This document shows positions 13,193 through 13,831 of a DNA stretch of 13,831 nucleotides, one piece after another (the stretch's first letter is position 1; each line of letters opens with the position of its first letter). Location of the stretch: the NCBI GenBank assembly GCA_019245455.1, contig JAFARM010000224.1, positions 1 to 13,831 of the forward strand, in the 5' to 3' direction. The notes below the pieces were generated by a model. The model did no database searches and had not been told where the DNA came from. It was given only the letters and a program-made list of their open reading frames with translations. Source of the stretch: Sphingomonadaceae bacterium. Its GTDB lineage: Bacteria > Pseudomonadota > Alphaproteobacteria > Sphingomonadales > Sphingomonadaceae. Made by a program: the position numbers and the translations under genes.

Positions 13193-13831
13193 TCACTCAG
13201 GCGGCAGCGAGTCGCCTAAAGCGCCCTTCAGCGGCTCAAGCCATGACGCGTAGGATTGCCACGCGGCACCGTTGTCGAAGATCGGCTTGCGGACCTGTTC
13301 CGAGCTTGGCGTGCGGATCGCGCGGTCGGTCTCCCAGAAGCGCAGGCACGCCGGCTCGAACGGCAGGTTGCACGCCGCTAGCAAGGCGCGAACCGTGCCT
13401 TCGGTGTTGGCGACCATGACTTCGTGGTCAACACGGTGGACCGCGCCTGGCGCGACACCGTCGAAGTGCGCCATCAGCGTGGCATAGTCGCGATAATAGT
13501 GGCCGAACGCCTCGAGGTTATAGCTAAACCCCTGTCCACGCGCGAAGTGCTGGGTGAAGTTCGACCAGCCGCACGCCATCGGATGGCGGCGCGCGTCGAT
13601 GATCGTCGCCTTGGGCAGGATCAGGCGGATGAAGCCAACGTGCAGCCAATTGTTGGGTAGTTTGTCGATAAAGCGCGGCCGGTCGGTCTTCCGCTGTGGC
13701 CGGGTACGGCCGAGATAGTCGCGGCCGAGCGCGGCGAGGTCGGCGGCGGCAAGGTCGGCGAGCGCCTCCGGATAGGCGGTCTGCCCCCGCGCGCGGGTCC
13801 GCGCCCCGACCTGCCACGCCAGCGCCGGAAT
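13193..13831 (-). CDS. Sulfotransferase family protein, C-terminal part (5' end beyond the window)
   Basis: The frame is open from the right window edge to the stop at 13193-13195, giving 212 residues; an internal ATG at 13577-13579 is not the real start. Visible are FIDKLPNNWLHVGFIRLILP, then ATIIDARRHPMACGWSNF, the region holding the 3'-phosphate-binding Arg and Ser of PAPS sulfotransferases. The C-terminal part reads FSYNLEAFGHYYRDY, then RTPSSEQVRKPIF. This pattern fits bacterial sulfotransferases that often carry N-terminal tetratricopeptide repeats; that part, and the 5'-phosphosulfate loop, lie outside the window. They transfer sulfate from PAPS to a hydroxyl or amine; the acceptor is unknown. 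It is encoded 102 bases upstream of the TonB receptor, on the same strand. Confidence 0.85.
   Translation of the reverse strand: MPALAWQVGARTRARGQTAYPEALADLAAADLAALGRDYLGRTRPQRKTDRPRFIDKLPNNWLHVGFIRLILPKATIIDARRHPMACGWSNFTQHFARGQGFSYNLEAFGHYYRDYATLMAHFDGVAPGAVHRVDHEVMVANTEGTVRALLAACNLPFEPACLRFWETDRAIRTPSSEQVRKPIFDNGAAWQSYASWLEPLKGALGDSLPPE

Noticed and set aside
11168..13219. A 683-codon plus-strand frame antisense to the TonB receptor gene.
   Set aside because: Same reason: biased composition, no domain, and the opposite strand carries a full receptor with signal peptide, plug, barrel and terminal Phe.
13193..13579. A short stand-alone gene starting at the internal ATG 13577-13579.
   Set aside because: The frame stays open to the window edge, and the upstream codons encode conserved sulfotransferase sequence (RFIDKLPNNW, ATIIDARRHP), so the ATG is internal.

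Overview
The window looks like a chromosomal segment of a high-GC alphaproteobacterium, most likely of the Sphingomonadaceae. The reasons are the strong G/C bias at third codon positions, a MetZ sequence of the type I associate with sphingomonads, a large TonB-dependent receptor beside a sulfotransferase and a secreted S9 peptidase, and dispersed palindromes of the 'TTCGACAGGCTCAGCATGAGC' and 'GTCATTCCCG...' kinds. No rRNA, tRNA, CRISPR array, transposase or phage gene is visible. The taxonomic guess rests on recollection, not on a database search.

Left part (1-2937, all minus strand). A metZ-apaG-lysR run encodes methionine biosynthesis (direct sulfhydrylation of O-succinylhomoserine), the small protein ApaG and a GcvA-type LysR regulator. 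metZ and apaG share a 4-base GTGA overlap, and lysR starts 10 bases after apaG. Further left is the 5' end of a PiT phosphate transporter gene, cut by the window edge. It is preceded by a well-formed PhoB-type box placed 10 bases upstream of a possible -10 element.

Middle part (3142-8115, all plus strand). A type II NADH dehydrogenase gene (ndh) diverges from metZ. After a 223-base gap comes a tightly packed four-gene cassette: a ferritin-like diiron protein, a ketoacyl-ACP synthase III (KAS III) homologue with an intact Cys-His-Asn triad, an ABC ATPase and an ABC-2 type permease. Consecutive genes overlap by 4, 8 and 4 bases, so they are probably one translationally coupled unit. I read it as a candidate make-modify-export system for an acyl-derived small molecule. 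I cannot name a characterised pathway for it, and it is the most interesting part of the window.

Right part (8158-13831, all minus strand). In transcription order there is a sulfotransferase-family protein (5' end outside the window), a TonB-dependent receptor with its own promoter-like sequence, and a secreted S9-family serine peptidase. The receptor-peptidase gap holds two stacked inverted repeats of different families. The trio suggests uptake and periplasmic cleavage of a peptide-like substrate, with sulfation as a possible side activity, but the substrate is unknown. A GC-rich hairpin separates the convergent export cassette and peptidase gene.
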